From Bacillota bacterium (GTDB taxonomy: Bacteria; Bacillota; Bacilli; Bacillales; Cytobacillaceae): 42,699 nt of DNA. A program made the position numbers and the translations under genes. Below are positions 35,014 to 42,530 of this stretch, piece after piece. The first letter of the stretch is position 1. Each line of letters starts with the position of its first letter. The stretch spans positions 1-42,699 of the forward strand of contig JAUZPL010000037.1 in assembly GCA_030705955.1 (NCBI GenBank). Reading direction: 5' to 3'. The notes below the pieces were generated by a model. It saw only the letters and a list, made by a program, of their open reading frames with translations. It did no database searches and was not told the origin of the DNA.

Positions 35014-35032
35014 GCATAACCTAAGGTTATGC
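35014..35032 (-). terminator. Terminator of the hemerythrin gene
   Basis: GCATAACC-TTA-GGTTATGC on the minus strand followed by TTTTTTAC. Confidence 0.75.
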
Positions 35033-35081
35033 CATTCTTAGTAAAAGCTCGAAAATCATTCAACATATTGGGGGGAAACTA

Positions 35082-35588
35082 TTATAGTGCCTGAATTAGT
35101 CGTTCAAGTTCCGCTTTCTCGTCAACGGACAGTATTTTCTCTGCCAACGGAAACAGTACTTTTTCTTCCTTAGCAAAGTGTTGTGTTAGGGTTGCATGAG
35201 CTTGGACAGCGTATACTGTAATCCATTGAACATCGTTTTCATCCATGGTCAAACCTGACTTGTCAGCTTCAGTTAGAAAATCCTGTAGATGCTGCTCCGC
35301 CTTCTCATGTTCACATTCCATCATTTCGATTGTTTTGTCATTCTCTCCGAGGTATCGGGACATTATAGGGAATAACCCTTCTTCCTCTCGTTTGGAATGT
35401 GCCTTTAATTTATTTGTAAAATCCGAAATCATCTGATATAATTTTGCGAACAGTTGAACCACAACAGGACCCGAATCGAATTCTATCTCTTCAGTGATCT
35501 CATAGAAAATATCCATATCTGTCCGCAGTGACACATGCTCGTCCTTTAATTGTTGGAGTGGAGCACTTAATACATTCGGAGCTTCCAT
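35082..35588 (-). CDS. Hemerythrin HHE-domain protein
   Basis: A 168-residue four-helix protein. Iron-ligand positions are visible: LKDEHVSLR, KAHSKREEEGLFP, CEHEKAEQHL and HATLTQHFAKEEKVLFP. Such domains bind a di-iron centre and serve in oxygen or nitric-oxide sensing, storage or iron-sulfur repair. I start at ATG 35588, served by AGGAGGG; the in-frame ATG 35621 lacks a site. An FNR-type palindrome at 35697-35712 suggests induction under oxygen limitation. Confidence 0.88.
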   Translation of the reverse strand: MEAPNVLSAPLQQLKDEHVSLRTDMDIFYEITEEIEFDSGPVVVQLFAKLYQMISDFTNKLKAHSKREEEGLFPIMSRYLGENDKTIEMMECEHEKAEQHLQDFLTEADKSGLTMDENDVQWITVYAVQAHATLTQHFAKEEKVLFPLAEKILSVDEKAELERLIQAL

Positions 35589-35669
35589 CGTCAAAATCCC
35601 TCCTAACCCTTCCCTCACCATTCATACGGGATTCTTATAATCCGTGATGGCTCTTATTATTTCTTTTAA

Positions 35670-35712
35670 AGCATACGACAAAAAGGAATGTGTTTTTGTG
35701 ATAAAAGTCACA
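35670..35712 (-). promoter_or_regulatory. FNR/CRP-type box and -10 upstream of the hemerythrin gene
   Basis: A perfect TGTGA-N6-TCACA palindrome (35697-35712), the consensus of FNR/CRP-family activators. On the minus strand, TATGCT lies at 35675-35670. If transcription starts near 35663, the box is centred near -41.5, the classic activating position. There is no good -35, as expected for such promoters. Confidence 0.6.
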
Positions 35713-35879
35713 CGAATTCAAGTTGTTCTTTTGGTGCATTTTACTTCCATAGTTTAGTTCAATATTCCCCTTATTTTATCTTCACTTTAATATGTAAAAT
35801 TCAACTTTCGGTAGGACTAGATTGTATTTTAAAATGGAACTAAAAGGAAATTTATTGTGAAGGATAAAGGAGGATGAAT

Positions 35880-36146
35880 ATGTTGTTTTTTGGTAGAGAA
35901 GACATTTATATTGGATATTCGATAAATGAATTTTCAAAAGTGAGAGGAATTTTAGAAAGTAAGGGCATTAAATACACCTACAAAGTTATTAATCAATCAG
36001 AACAATGGTTGGGGCAGGGGACTCTTAGAGGGAACTTCGGAAGTATCGGAATGAATAAAAGCTACGAAAAACAATATGTCATATCTGTTAAGAAAAAAGA
36101 CTCGGAGAATGCAATTTTTTGGGTTAATAGCGTTTTACATCCATAA
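35880..36146 (+). CDS. Small conserved-looking soluble protein, function unknown
   Basis: An 88-residue protein: FFGREDIYIGYSINEFSKVRGILESKGIKYTYKV, then a Gly-rich middle and a KKKDSENAIFWVNSVL end. The fold pattern (beta-alpha-beta, then strand and helix) is that of small Bacillus proteins related to the DUF2007-like signal-transducing group, but I cannot confirm this. ATG 35880 is 6 bases after AAAGGAGG (35866-35873); ATG 35874 directly abuts that site and is less likely. Confidence 0.65.
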   Translation: MLFFGREDIYIGYSINEFSKVRGILESKGIKYTYKVINQSEQWLGQGTLRGNFGSIGMNKSYEKQYVISVKKKDSENAIFWVNSVLHP

Positions 36147-36219
36147 GTTAAGCGCTTTAATCTTTTTAATTTGGTAGCTTTTTCTTATAAGATGAATTGA
36201 AAAAGAACCAATAAATAAA

Positions 36220-36247
36220 AAACCCCTTTAGTTCTAAAGGGATTTTA
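36220..36247. terminator. Bidirectional terminator
   Basis: CCCTTTA (36224-36230) pairs with TAAAGGG (36235-36241). A-run to the left and ATTTTAT to the right serve both convergent genes. Confidence 0.8.
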
Positions 36248-36260
36248 TATTATATCCGAT

Positions 36261-36752
36261 TTAGCTAGGTGATTTTTGTGAAGTTCTTTTATCTAATAAT
36301 CGAATTCCTTCACTAAATATTCGAACAAACCAAAACGTTAATGAAAGAACGGAAAAGGAGTAAAATCCATTCCAGCCTCTACGGAATCTCACTAAGTTTG
36401 TGTTCTTTACAAGCCAGCTTTCGAAAAGAGCCATAGGACCACTAAAAAGAAAAGCACTAAAAAATGTTTTTAATGGCTTCATTTTATAAGTGAATTGATT
36501 GTAAACCACACATAATAAAGGAAATAATACGTATAGGAATACAATATTTGAGTTAAATAAATTGGGGAAATAGCGATTTGGATATTGTACATATTTTTTC
36601 TTTGTTACGGGTTCATCAAGTAAGGTTGAAATTAATGTTTTTAAAAAATAAATAAGAAACCAGTCTTTTATCTCTCCTTTTTTACGGAACAAAAAGGCCC
36701 ATCCACTCATTGAAAATAATGTAATTAAATTTAATATTTTTCTATCCTTCAT
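36261..36752 (-). CDS. CBO0543-type membrane protein
   Basis: A 163-residue protein with about four membrane helices. FESWLVKNTNLVRFRRGWNGFYSF, with the E-x-W-L-V-K-x-T-x-L pattern, is the family core. Function unknown. I start at ATG 36752 with GAGGAGTG upstream; the TTG at 36767 lies before that site. It is one of three such genes in the window (24011, 36261, 41606). Confidence 0.78.
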   Translation of the reverse strand: MKDRKILNLITLFSMSGWAFLFRKKGEIKDWFLIYFLKTLISTLLDEPVTKKKYVQYPNRYFPNLFNSNIVFLYVLFPLLCVVYNQFTYKMKPLKTFFSAFLFSGPMALFESWLVKNTNLVRFRRGWNGFYSFSVLSLTFWFVRIFSEGIRLLDKRTSQKSPS

Positions 36753-36926
36753 ATCTTCACTCCTCAATATTTATAATGTTCTTTAGCAAAAATTTTATGT
36801 GAGATGAAAGGATTCTCTATGTGAATATGAACTAAATGTGTAGGATTTTTCAAAAATTATATAAAGTCGCAAAGAATATTGAAAATTATTCCCCAATTAT
36901 TGTATTTTTTACGAGGAGTGAATTAG

Positions 36927-37055
36927 AGAAATGCCCCTTCCTCGTATGTCTATCTTGGCGTATTTGCTGAGAATCTACCTGCTATACGTGTATATAAAGA
37001 GCTGGGCTTTCAAACGACGGCTGAATTGTCAGTTGTTGATCTTACTTTAAAATAA
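36927..37055 (+). pseudogene. GNAT acetyltransferase C-terminal remnant
   Basis: The frame 36927-37055 reads YVYLGVFAENLPAIRVYKEL, then GF and a short tail to a stop. This is the typical last third of a GNAT N-acetyltransferase (AxNxxAxxxYxxxGF). The acetyl-CoA-binding part is absent, and a TAG precedes the remnant in frame at 36924. It is a decayed gene. The rest of 36753-37239 holds no intact gene. On the minus strand, 37185-37100 reads FNAKYADNGGKTGKLKMKQF, which could be a second fragment, but it is not recognised. Confidence 0.75.
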
Positions 37056-37189
37056 ATAGGTCAGCATTTAGTGTAGAATCAATAATATTTTCAGCTCCCC
37101 TAAACAGCTATTAAATGGTCACAGAACTGCTTCATCTTCAGTTTTCCAGTTTTGCCGCCATTATCTGCATACTTTGCATTGAAAAAATA

Positions 37190-37220
37190 AAAAAGCGTTT
37201 CTGGACAGAAACGCTTTTTT
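37190..37220. terminator. Terminator of the HTH-TPR regulator
   Basis: AAAAAGCGTTTC and GAAACGCTTTTTT form a strong stem with U-rich ends on both strands; it ends the minus-strand regulator transcript. Confidence 0.85.
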
Positions 37221-37239
37221 ATTAACTGTAATATAATGT

Positions 37240-38487
37240 CTAATGTTGTTTATTTTTATGAATATCTGATGCCTTTTTAACAGTTCTAGATATTTCAATT
37301 GCGAAATCTTTAAATGTTGAGTCTGGAAGTGTTTCAAAGTGTTCGACTGCTATTTTTGATGTTTGAAGTGCGATATCCCAATTGCCAAGTTGCATGTAGC
37401 AAAGTGCTTTGATTGAATCCCTAATATAAAGGATAGAAAAATCAAATGGATGATGGATAAAAGAAGGAATTTCTACCTTTTCTAAGCAGTCAATTGCCTC
37501 ATGAAATTTCTTAAGACAATATAAAGCCTTTCCTTTTTCAAGATACAACCAAGGTCCATACAGCTTTCTAAGCTCCGGGTCCAACAAATATTGATCTACT
37601 TTATCCATAAATTTGGAGTTATTGTGATTATCTAAAGAAAGAGATAAATTTTTTAGTATTTCATACGCTAGAATTGAATTTTTATCTTCTGCAAATTCAC
37701 CGTATTGTTTTAATTTAATTAAATAGTGTGCTTTTTTTTCTTCGTCATTAGACATCAAAGCCTGCGCGGTTGCAAGTCTGTACAAATCATTAATGCGATA
37801 AAAGATTCTATGCTCTCTTGAATAATTGAGTCCATTCTCCATGGCATGTATCGCACTTTTGGAATCACCAACGGCAAAATATAAAATGGCTTCATTATAA
37901 TCTAGATCCACACGAGTCATAGGATCGATATATACATGAAGAGTTTCAATCTGTTTTCGTTCATTTAAAAAAATAGCTAACGCCTGTTTATAATCATGAT
38001 CCTTAAATTTCACCATAACTTTAAAAATACCGATATCAGCTCGTTTGGATGTCAAATTCATTTCATCATATATTGTCGCAGCTTGGTCACAAAAGTGATG
38101 CCAGTTTTTATTACTTTCATGGTAAAGACATTGACTATAAATATCTAATAAACGTGCTGACTCATATCCAGAAGAAAGCTTTGGAATGAATGGTTCAATG
38201 AGAGCAGTAATCTGTTTGTATTTATCAGCCATTTCTTCCGCCTCAGAATTATAGAACTTCTCAGCTTTTTCAAGTGTTTCTCGCAATTCGGTTAAACTTA
38301 TTTCCCCTAATAAATCGGTTACATCCACCTCTAACCGCTTAGCAATATAAGCTAGGCTTTCCATAGAAGGATTTGCTTTATTATTTTCAATAAGGCTAAG
38401 CATGCCTTTTGTAAGTTCTTTACCTGCAACTTCCTCTAGTGTCATTTTCTTTTGTTTTCTCAGCTTTTTTATCTGTTGCCCTAACAT
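37240..38487 (-). CDS. XRE-type HTH regulator with TPR domain (RRNPP-like)
   Basis: A 415-residue protein with an N-terminal Cro/XRE helix-turn-helix (residues 6-60, GKELTKGMLSLIENNKANPSMESLAYIAKRL) and helical TPR-like repeats from about 75 to the end. This is the layout of RRNPP-type regulators (PlcR, Rap, NprR, Rgg-like), often controlled by secreted peptides. No peptide-precursor gene was found in the expected place downstream. It is divergent from an MFS exporter. TATAAT on its own strand lies within the first operator copy (38516-38532), suggesting autoregulation. AGGAGTGAG precedes the ATG. Confidence 0.85.
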   Translation of the reverse strand: MLGQQIKKLRKQKKMTLEEVAGKELTKGMLSLIENNKANPSMESLAYIAKRLEVDVTDLLGEISLTELRETLEKAEKFYNSEAEEMADKYKQITALIEPFIPKLSSGYESARLLDIYSQCLYHESNKNWHHFCDQAATIYDEMNLTSKRADIGIFKVMVKFKDHDYKQALAIFLNERKQIETLHVYIDPMTRVDLDYNEAILYFAVGDSKSAIHAMENGLNYSREHRIFYRINDLYRLATAQALMSNDEEKKAHYLIKLKQYGEFAEDKNSILAYEILKNLSLSLDNHNNSKFMDKVDQYLLDPELRKLYGPWLYLEKGKALYCLKKFHEAIDCLEKVEIPSFIHHPFDFSILYIRDSIKALCYMQLGNWDIALQTSKIAVEHFETLPDSTFKDFAIEISRTVKKASDIHKNKQH

Positions 38488-38515
38488 ATAAGTAGCTCAC
38501 TCCTAATTGCGGATA

Positions 38516-38532
38516 GTTTAATTATATTAAAC
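38516..38532. promoter_or_regulatory. Operator copy 1 (17-bp palindrome)
   Basis: GTTTAATTATATTAAAC is a perfect 7+7 palindrome with a 3-bp centre. It lies upstream of the -35 of the MFS promoter and contains TATAAT for the divergent regulator promoter on the minus strand. Confidence 0.75.
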
Positions 38533-38538
38533 TTTTTC

Positions 38539-38567
38539 TTGAGAGGGAAGAGTGTATGTGTTATAAT
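38539..38567 (+). promoter_or_regulatory. Sigma-A-type promoter of the MFS exporter
   Basis: TTGAGA (38539-38544) and TATAAT (38562-38567) have a 17-bp spacer. The promoter sits exactly between the two palindromes. Confidence 0.8.
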
Positions 38568-38569
38568 TT

Positions 38570-38586
38570 GTTTAATTAAATTAAAC
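38570..38586. promoter_or_regulatory. Operator copy 2 (17-bp palindrome)
   Basis: GTTTAATTAAATTAAAC, differing from copy 1 by one central base, overlaps the predicted start of transcription. It is 54 bp from copy 1, about five helical turns, so both face the same side of the DNA. Confidence 0.75.
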
Positions 38587-38609
38587 TTTTGCTGGTAAGG
38601 AGGATTATA

Positions 38610-39896
38610 ATGGATGAAAGTTTGAAATTTAAAAAGGCAATTTATCATATATGGACGTTCACAGCTAGTAAACTCATTTCATCTTTTGGAGCACAAGTAT
38701 ATTCATTTGCTCTCAGTTTTTACATTTTACGGTTAACAGGTTCTGCAATGAGTTTTGCGACAAATTTAATCTGTAATATTTTGCCCCGAACAATCGCTGC
38801 TCCCATTGCAGGACATTTTGCTGATAAATATTCTAGGAAAACAATTGTGATTGTTGCACAAATAGTAACAGTAATGGCAATTGGGGGATTACTTGTTGTC
38901 AGCTTAGAGTTTGGTTTATCTTTAGCAGCTATTTATACCACTTCTTGTATCCTATCCCTTACCTCCATGTTTTCTAGCATTACATTCACATCATCCATCA
39001 CAGGGCTTGTTAACAAAGAAAAAATACAAAAAGCAATGTCGCTAAATCAAATGTCTATTTCCTTTGCATCTATTGGCAGTCCTGCTGTAGGTGGACTATT
39101 ATATGGTGTAGTTTCCATGCCAGTATTCTTAATGATTTATATGTTAGCCTCTAGTATTGCTGTTATTCTTGAATCTACTATGAATTTTAATCTTTTTGCC
39201 CATCGGAATAATAAAGAGCCGGAAGATAAAGAGTCATTAAAGGAAAGTATAAAAGCAGGATTAAATTATTTGAAAATGCAACCATTGCTTTTAACTCTAA
39301 TCTCGATATCCCTGTTTATTAATTTTCTTTTTGGTGCATACCAGGTAGGTTATTCCTTTATCCTCATTAAAAAATTTAAGATGACTTCGCAGCAATTTGG
39401 TTTTACTGAAGGAGCATTTGCTGTTGGAATGCTGCTATTGTCTTTTTACTTCTCTGTTCGAAATGAAGTTAAATTTCCATTTGTCGTTTCGAAAAGAGGA
39501 ATTATTGGAATGGGCTTTATTATGGGAGCAGTGGCTTTGCCTCTAGTAATTCAAATGCCACAGCTCATATTTATATATTATATGGGCCTTTCGTTTGGAC
39601 TAGGAAGCTTAATTATTACAGTCAATACACCTATGCAAGTTATGTTACAAAAGCAAATTGATGATGATTACAAAGGCAGAATCTTTTCTATTCTAGAAAT
39701 GATGGCTATGGCATTAATGCCATTAGGAATGCTGCTTTATGGGTATTTATATGATGTTTTTCCGGCCCAATGGATTATTATTCTTTCATCTTCTTTACTA
39801 GTTGGTTCTGTTCTCGTACTTGCAAGACCGTCGGTTGTGAGAAAAATCCATCCGCAAATAAATCTGGATAGAAATCTAATTACTAATAAAATGTAA
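38610..39896 (+). CDS. MFS efflux transporter
   Basis: A 428-residue protein with about 12 membrane helices. Motif A GHFADKYSRKTIV (loop 2-3) and a charged middle loop (NNKEPEDKESLKES) are typical of the major facilitator superfamily, in the subgroup of macrolide/enterobactin-type exporters. The substrate is unknown, but control by a divergent HTH-TPR regulator fits drug or peptide export. ATG 38610 is 6 bases after AAGGAGG (38597-38603); TTG at 38589 lacks a site. Its promoter and operators are described separately. Confidence 0.87.
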   Translation: MDESLKFKKAIYHIWTFTASKLISSFGAQVYSFALSFYILRLTGSAMSFATNLICNILPRTIAAPIAGHFADKYSRKTIVIVAQIVTVMAIGGLLVVSLEFGLSLAAIYTTSCILSLTSMFSSITFTSSITGLVNKEKIQKAMSLNQMSISFASIGSPAVGGLLYGVVSMPVFLMIYMLASSIAVILESTMNFNLFAHRNNKEPEDKESLKESIKAGLNYLKMQPLLLTLISISLFINFLFGAYQVGYSFILIKKFKMTSQQFGFTEGAFAVGMLLLSFYFSVRNEVKFPFVVSKRGIIGMGFIMGAVALPLVIQMPQLIFIYYMGLSFGLGSLIITVNTPMQVMLQKQIDDDYKGRIFSILEMMAMALMPLGMLLYGYLYDVFPAQWIIILSSSLLVGSVLVLARPSVVRKIHPQINLDRNLITNKM

Positions 39897-39940
39897 GCCC
39901 ATTTGGATTGGTAATAGGTAGTTTTAATTAAATATGACGT

Positions 39941-39974
39941 AAAAAAGTCAACAGTAAATGTTGGTTTTTTTTTT
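39941..39974 (+). terminator. Terminator downstream of the MFS gene
   Basis: CAACA-GTAAA-TGTTG (39949-39963) followed by G and ten T. Confidence 0.75.
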
Positions 39975-40037
39975 GCCAAATATACTAAACGGTAGGTAAT
40001 GAATGTCATATTTAGAAGCCTTGATAAAAGGGGGCTT

Positions 40038-40190
40038 ATGCAAACGAACATTTCAAATAAAAAAAGAACACAGCCAGGGGAGACTATGTTCATAATAGAT
40101 TTACAAATTTCACAAACCCAAAGGGAATGGGGAAATCTCATTGGGGTACCTTTATTATATTCCGACACCTTTATAAAAAAGATGACGTAG
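40038..40190 (+). CDS. Possible 50-residue small protein
   Basis: The ATG at 40038 follows AAAAGGGGG at good spacing, and the frame ends inside a strong terminator (stop 40188-40190). The peptide contains MFIIDLQISQTQREWGNLIG and no recognised domain; it has no membrane helix. It stands between two transcription units with terminators on both sides, so it is a plausible independent small gene. A shadow frame on the opposite strand is longer but has no ribosome site. Confidence 0.4.
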   Translation: MQTNISNKKRTQPGETMFIIDLQISQTQREWGNLIGVPLLYSDTFIKKMT

Positions 40191-40220
40191 GTCAATAACG
40201 TCATTTTTTTTATTTTTTTT
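40181..40220 (+). terminator. Terminator overlapping the stop of the small ORF
   Basis: ATGACGT (40182-40188) pairs with ACGTCAT (40198-40204) and is followed by T8-A-T8. Confidence 0.82.
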
Positions 40221-40224
40221 GATT

Positions 40225-40268
40225 TTCAGGAAACATTCAGCTTAACTTCAAGTTTAATTCAGGTTAAA
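40225..40268 (+). promoter_or_regulatory. Four contiguous 11-bp direct repeats (response-regulator-type site)
   Basis: Uninterrupted units TTCAGGAAACA (40225-40235), TTCAGCTTAAC (40236-40246), TTCAAGTTTAA (40247-40257) and TTCAGGTTAAA (40258-40268). All begin TTCA at an exact 11-bp period, one helical turn, as in OmpR/PhoB-type binding sites. A weak -10 (CACAAT, 40274-40279 region) follows. No cognate two-component system is in the window. Confidence 0.75.
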
Positions 40269-40284
40269 AGTGCACAATGTGGTC

Positions 40285-40350
40285 ATGGACAAAAAAGATT
40301 TAAGTGAAGTAATACTTGAAGAGATTTCGCATGAGGGGGAAATAACATGA
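40285..40350 (+). CDS. Possible 21-codon leader ORF overlapping the DUF4405 start
   Basis: ATG at 40285 opens a 21-codon frame (MDKKDLSEVILEEISHEGEI plus one residue) whose TGA (40348-40350) overlaps the DUF4405 ATG as ATGA. There is no good ribosome site, and if the -10 near 40275 is used the message would begin almost at this ATG. It may be a leader peptide coupling translation, or chance. Confidence 0.3.
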   Translation: MDKKDLSEVILEEISHEGEIT

Positions 40351-41162
40351 AAAAAAATTATACAAAAATCGTACTAGATTTAATGATGGCCATAACATTT
40401 GTACTGCTGATGAATCCAAGGGTTTTAAATGGTTTACCGTTTCATGAAATCGCCGGTCTGGTAATTGGGATTGCAGTTCTTGTACACATAGGGCTGAACT
40501 TTCAATGGGTTATTCATACAACAAAAAAGATTTTTAATCCAAAGCTCCCTAAAAAGACTCGATTTAGTTATCTGTTAAATGTTCTGTTACTACTATTTAT
40601 GGCAATGGTGATTATAACAGGTATCTTAATTTCAAAAGTTGTGTTCCCAAACCTTGCAGTTCAAGGAAATCATTCGATTCGAGGGCTCCATAGTTTCTCT
40701 GCTGACGCGACACTTGCATTAGAGGGCCTCCATATTGGGGTACATTGGCAATGGATTATGAGTATTTGTAAAAGGACGTTTAAAACCAAAGAAGGGAAAT
40801 TTAGGAATGGCGTTATTGCCTCAGTCGTTTTATCACTTGCCATTTTGGCAGGGGGGATTCAATGGTTTTCCTCAACAGCTACTTTCAACCAAGGTGGTTT
40901 CGATAAGAAACAGGTCCAGCAAAGTAGCGATCAGCCGCCATTTAATAAGGGAGGGAATACTGGGAATACAACGAATACATTTCAAGGACCTCCAAATGGG
41001 GATTTCCATGGAAAAGGTGGACATGGTGGAAAAAGCAATCCATGGATGGTTGTTCTTAACTATTTTGCAATCTGGGCAGTCATCATTATTCCTACCTACT
41101 ATATAGAAAAAAGAATTTTAAGGAATAGGCGAAAAAAAGGTGAAACTCGTACTCAAAATTAA
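40347..41162 (+). CDS. DUF4405-family cytochrome-b-like membrane protein
   Basis: A 271-residue protein with four N-terminal helices carrying paired histidines (FHEIAG, VHIGLNFQW, HSIRGLHSFSAD, EGLHIGVHWQW), the DUF4405 pattern thought to bind heme. A fifth helix occurs near 148-168, then an extracytoplasmic Gly/Pro/Asn-rich low-complexity loop (about 190-235), then a last helix and a basic tail. Function unknown; a role in electron transfer is inference. GAGGGGGA precedes the ATG. Four upstream direct repeats suggest control by a two-component regulator. Confidence 0.8.
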   Translation: MKKNYTKIVLDLMMAITFVLLMNPRVLNGLPFHEIAGLVIGIAVLVHIGLNFQWVIHTTKKIFNPKLPKKTRFSYLLNVLLLLFMAMVIITGILISKVVFPNLAVQGNHSIRGLHSFSADATLALEGLHIGVHWQWIMSICKRTFKTKEGKFRNGVIASVVLSLAILAGGIQWFSSTATFNQGGFDKKQVQQSSDQPPFNKGGNTGNTTNTFQGPPNGDFHGKGGHGGKSNPWMVVLNYFAIWAVIIIPTYYIEKRILRNRRKKGETRTQN

Positions 41163-41263
41163 AATAACAATATGTTCATTTTTGAGTGAAGAATTCGTTG
41201 GAATGCTAAATAAATAATGCATACTAGGAACATCATAATAATAGAAGCTAGGAGGATGATACT

Positions 41264-41518
41264 TTGAAGTTTTTAGCTATCATAGCCTTACCTCTATTAT
41301 TCGCATATCATATTCAAACTGAACATTCACCAATAAATGTTAAACATTCTAACCTAAACATTAATTTAAAATCAACGGTATTAAAAAATGGTTTGCTTCC
41401 TTTACCTAATAAGAAGGTTATTTTGACCCCATTACCATTGCCAATAGGTAATGCTCCTTTACCAATACTACTTAAAAAAAACACTAAAAAGGGTTACTCT
41501 AAGGAGCTACCCTTTTAA
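41264..41518 (+). CDS. Small Pro/Leu-rich putative secreted peptide
   Basis: An 84-residue frame with TTG start, well placed after AGGAGG (41250-41255). It starts with a signal-like MKFLAIIALPLLFAYHIQ and continues with repeated LPLP motifs. No family is recognised. Its last ten codons lie in a hairpin-like sequence (GGGTTACTC... GAGCTACCC), so the terminator would overlap the coding end. It may be a real secreted peptide or a decayed gene. Confidence 0.45.
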   Translation: MKFLAIIALPLLFAYHIQTEHSPINVKHSNLNINLKSTVLKNGLLPLPNKKVILTPLPLPIGNAPLPILLKKNTKKGYSKELPF

Positions 41519-41605
41519 AATTAAAAAGAAAATTTGAAAGTTGTCAATAAGACCCCGATTAATTGTTTTAAAAAATACACATCCTACGTTTAGGAGGTGT
41601 AAAAA

Positions 41606-42091
41606 ATGAAAAATTCAAAAAAATTTTATTTAGGCCTATTAATATTTCCTTGGCTAACTATACCTTTACTAGGTCGGAATGCAATTAAAAAATACGCACC
41701 TGCAGCAATTTTTATATGTACATTCACAAAAGCAATTGATATTTTCGGTGAAAATAAAAAGTGGTGGAAATTTTACAAAGGCATACCTCCTTTAGATAGT
41801 ATGAACTTTTTTAACTTAGGCCCTTACTTAGTTTCAAGTCTGTGGATATTAAAAATGACTTATCGGAAGTTTCCATTATATTTGATTACTAATTTTATAC
41901 TTCATATATTTTTTATTTACTTTGGTGGTTTGAAATTTGTAAAAAGTTATAAAATATTCTCTTTACAAAAACTAACAAAGTTCCAATACTTAGTTCTCGA
42001 CTTTTTCAGAGCATTGCTTCTATATGGTTTTCAATATTTGAATGAATTAAGTTATAATAAAGAACATAAACAAAAAATAGAAAAAAATTAA
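41606..42091 (+). CDS. CBO0543-like small membrane protein
   Basis: A 161-residue protein with about four hydrophobic segments (near residues 8-25, 28-45, 70-85, 95-125). The size and general pattern resemble the CBO0543-type proteins at 24011 and 36261, but the match is weaker. ATG 41606 follows TAGGAGGTG at ideal spacing. The terminator follows closely. Function unknown. Confidence 0.65.
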   Translation: MKNSKKFYLGLLIFPWLTIPLLGRNAIKKYAPAAIFICTFTKAIDIFGENKKWWKFYKGIPPLDSMNFFNLGPYLVSSLWILKMTYRKFPLYLITNFILHIFFIYFGGLKFVKSYKIFSLQKLTKFQYLVLDFFRALLLYGFQYLNELSYNKEHKQKIEKN

Positions 42092-42106
42092 TGTAAACCT
42101 TATAGT

Positions 42107-42138
42107 ATCGCTCAGTTTAATTAAGCTGAGCGATTTTA
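42107..42138 (+). terminator. Terminator of the membrane protein gene
   Basis: ATCGCTCAG (42107-42115) pairs with CTGAGCGAT (42126-42134) and is followed by TTT. Confidence 0.78.
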
Positions 42139-42202
42139 AATATATTGAGTTCGTGAAAAATAATATTTTCAAGGTGTTAATGTAGTTTTCTTGATGGTAG
42201 AA

Positions 42203-42211
42203 TGTTATAAT
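42203..42211 (+). promoter_or_regulatory. Extended -10 promoter upstream of the two small membrane peptides
   Basis: TGTTATAAT is an extended -10 (TGn plus TATAAT at 42206-42211) with no strong -35, about 105 bp before the first ATG. Confidence 0.4.
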
Positions 42212-42316
42212 TATTTTAGAAAAAGTTAAGTGCAGTTATACAAATTATGCACAAGCTAAATATGAAAATTTCTGCGCTGTAACAAAAGCAATGAAAAAGG
42301 GTACGAGGGTGAAAGC

Positions 42317-42406
42317 ATGGATTACGGTCTATATGTTGTTTTGGGATTGTTTGTCGCATGTATGATAACAGTTTCAGTTATGTTTAATAAAATGATGAAA
42401 GAGTAA
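42317..42406 (+). CDS. Single-span small membrane peptide 1
   Basis: A 29-residue peptide: MDYGLYVVLGLFVACMITVS followed by VMFNKMMKE. One hydrophobic helix is flanked by an acidic N end and a KMMKE tail. GAGGGTG (42305-42311) is a good ribosome site. It is paralogous to the next peptide (shared MDY start, LFGLF/LGLF core, MFxKMMxE end). No family recognised; the head-to-tail arrangement with a common terminator suggests one transcript. Confidence 0.7.
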   Translation: MDYGLYVVLGLFVACMITVSVMFNKMMKE

Positions 42407-42422
42407 AAAGGGTGAAAAGTAA

Positions 42423-42521
42423 ATGGACTATAACGGAATAAACATGTGTGTACTTTTTGGTTTGTTCGCAATGGCCATGGGGTTAATATCATTCATGTTT
42501 TTTAAAATGATGCATGAATAA
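42423..42521 (+). CDS. Single-span small membrane peptide 2
   Basis: A 32-residue peptide: MDYNGINMCVLFGLFAMAMG followed by LISFMFFKMMHE. It shares start, helix and KMM(H/K)E end with peptide 1, 16 bp upstream. GGGTGAAAAGTAA precedes the ATG. Possible roles are membrane-complex accessory subunit or small stress peptide; none can be shown from sequence. Confidence 0.7.
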   Translation: MDYNGINMCVLFGLFAMAMGLISFMFFKMMHE

Positions 42522-42530
42522 AAAAGATTA

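Noticed and set aside
39737-40204. 155-residue minus-strand frame
   Set aside because: It overlaps the MFS gene end and two terminators; no ribosome site and no family match.
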